From positions 1 to 6,189 of the forward strand of contig CADBQJ010000255.1 in the NCBI GenBank assembly GCA_902796785.1: a stretch of DNA of 6,189 nt. Direction: 5' to 3'. Both the position numbers and the translations under genes were made by a program. Shown one piece after another: positions 5,327 through 6,189 of the stretch. Source of the stretch: Fibrobacter succinogenes. GTDB lineage: Bacteria > Fibrobacterota > Fibrobacteria > Fibrobacterales > CADBQJ01. The notes below the pieces were generated by a model. That model made no database searches. It had not been told where the DNA came from and saw only the letters and a list, made by a program, of their open reading frames with translations. Every line of letters starts with the position of its first letter. Position 1 is the stretch's first letter.

Positions 5327-6189
5327 ATGAAGATCGAACAGCTGCTGAGAAAGATGGTCACCGACCACGCCTCCGACCTTCACCTCAAGGTGGGGTGCCC
5401 GCCGGCCTACCGCATCCGCGGCGCGCTGGTCCGCCCCGATTCCGAGCGGGTGACGCCCGAGGTGATGGAGAGCTTCCTCGCCGACGTCATGACGCGCCAG
5501 CAGCGCGCGGCGTTCGAGGAGCAGCTGGAGCTCGACTTCGCGGTCGGCGCGCGCGACATGGGCCGTTTCCGCGTGAACGCCTTCAAGCAGCGCGGCACGC
5601 CCGCCATGGCCATCCGCCACATCTCCGGCCAGGTGCCCCCGTTCGAGACGCTCGGCCTGCCCGAGGTGATCCAGGACCTGGCGCTCCGCCGCCGCGGCCT
5701 GATCCTCGTCACCGGCGTGACGGGCTCCGGCAAGTCGACCGCGCTCGCCTCGATGATCGACCACATCAACCAGACCGAGTCGGTCCACATCATCACCATC
5801 GAGGACCCGATCGAATTCGTCCACCGCGACAGCCAGGCCGTGGTCTCGCAGCGCGAGCTCGGCGTCGACACCAAGTCGTTCGCCAACGCCCTGCGCGCCG
5901 CGCTCCGCCAGGACCCCGACGTGGTGCTCGTGGGGGAAATCCGCGACCTGGAGACCATCCAGATCGCCCTCACCGCGGCCGACACCGGCCACATGGTCTT
6001 CTCCACCATCCACACCACCAACGCCAAGGAGACGGTGGCGCGCATCCTCTCGATGTACCCGCCCCACCAGCACGAGCAGGTGCGCCACCAGCTGGCCGCC
6101 AGCCTCCAGGCCATCATCTCGCTGCGCCTGCTCCCCACGGCCGACGGCAAGGGGCGCGTGCCCGCGGCGGAGATCATGATCAACACGCC
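5327..6189 (+). CDS. pilT: Type IV pilus retraction ATPase PilT (3' partial)
   Basis: The first 287 residues of PilT, the hexameric cytoplasmic ATPase that depolymerises the type IV pilus and powers twitching motility. Residues 1 to about 100 are the PAS-like N-terminal domain (HASDLHLKVG near 14-23), joined through PAMAIRHIS to the RecA-like ATPase core. Seen: Walker A GVTGSGKST at 130-138 with Lys136, the Asp box TIEDPIEF ending near Glu163, the Walker B-like VVLVGEIRD with Glu204, and the His box with His222 and His229 in GHMVFSTIHT. These positions coincide with those reported for Pseudomonas aeruginosa PilT, so ATG 5327 is the right start and the protein looks fully active. The window ends after EIMINT, just before where the family's AIRNLIRE motif would come. 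The PilT-like DLHLK start and the absence of a PilB-type N-terminal extension argue against PilB; the paralogue PilU remains possible. Cotranscribed with the acidic TPR gene, 6 nt upstream. Confidence 0.95.
   Translation, partial: MKIEQLLRKMVTDHASDLHLKVGCPPAYRIRGALVRPDSERVTPEVMESFLADVMTRQQRAAFEEQLELDFAVGARDMGRFRVNAFKQRGTPAMAIRHISGQVPPFETLGLPEVIQDLALRRRGLILVTGVTGSGKSTALASMIDHINQTESVHIITIEDPIEFVHRDSQAVVSQRELGVDTKSFANALRAALRQDPDVVLVGEIRDLETIQIALTAADTGHMVFSTIHTTNAKETVARILSMYPPHQHEQVRHQLAASLQAIISLRLLPTADGKGRVPAAEIMINT

Noticed and set aside
3110..6088. Minus-strand open frame of 992 codons opposite the TPR and pilT genes
   Set aside because: It reads as Gly, Arg, Val and Leu-rich low complexity mirroring the + strand codons, spans two real genes and their junction, and has no recognisable domain. 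Strong codon bias in GC-rich DNA keeps this antisense frame free of stops.

Overview
The window is a strongly GC-rich piece of bacterial chromosome that looks Gram-negative in type. It carries six genes, all on the + strand and tightly packed; the first is cut by the left edge and the last by the right edge. The genus cannot be read from the sequence. A type IV pilus motor ATPase next to an acidic TPR protein, nucleotide-sugar and glycosyltransferase genes, and a Trm112-like protein of the form with a long insert and few cysteines all suggest an environmental bacterium outside the best-studied groups. A PVC, FCB or Elusimicrobia-like lineage is possible, but this is only an impression.

Left block (1-2774), surface polysaccharide or glycoconjugate synthesis. 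It holds the C-terminal three quarters or more of an RmlD-like dTDP-4-dehydrorhamnose reductase, then a soluble Dpm1-type polyprenyl-phosphate sugar transferase that overlaps it by 14 nt, then a GT2 glycosyltransferase 3 nt further on. The GT2 protein has a hydrophobic segment and an unusual C-terminal extension. The spacing indicates one transcription unit: sugar nucleotide supply, lipid-linked sugar donor, and sugar transfer.

Middle (2775-3085). A short, visibly less GC-rich gap of 65 nt has a TTGACG hexamer but no convincing -10 box. It leads into a small Trm112/UPF0434-like gene with a GTG start and a strong GGAGG ribosome binding site. This protein has lost almost all the zinc-binding cysteines of the family.

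Right block (3086-6189), type IV pilus. A 739-residue, very acidic cytoplasmic protein has TPR units at both ends. Between them is a long Ala/Glu/Asp/Pro-rich, probably disordered middle with about ten short hydrophobic-acidic motifs and a recent in-frame internal duplication. Six nt after it comes pilT, the retraction ATPase, with all catalytic boxes intact up to the window edge. The arrangement suggests that the acidic TPR protein is a partner or scaffold for the pilus machinery; this is inference from position and architecture.

No tRNA, rRNA, CRISPR array, insertion sequence or clear terminator was seen. The long open frames on the minus strand, including one of nearly 1,000 codons opposite the TPR and pilT genes, are explained by the codon bias of the + strand genes. 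The most unusual item is the acidic TPR protein with its repeated motif; nothing here is proof of a wholly new system.
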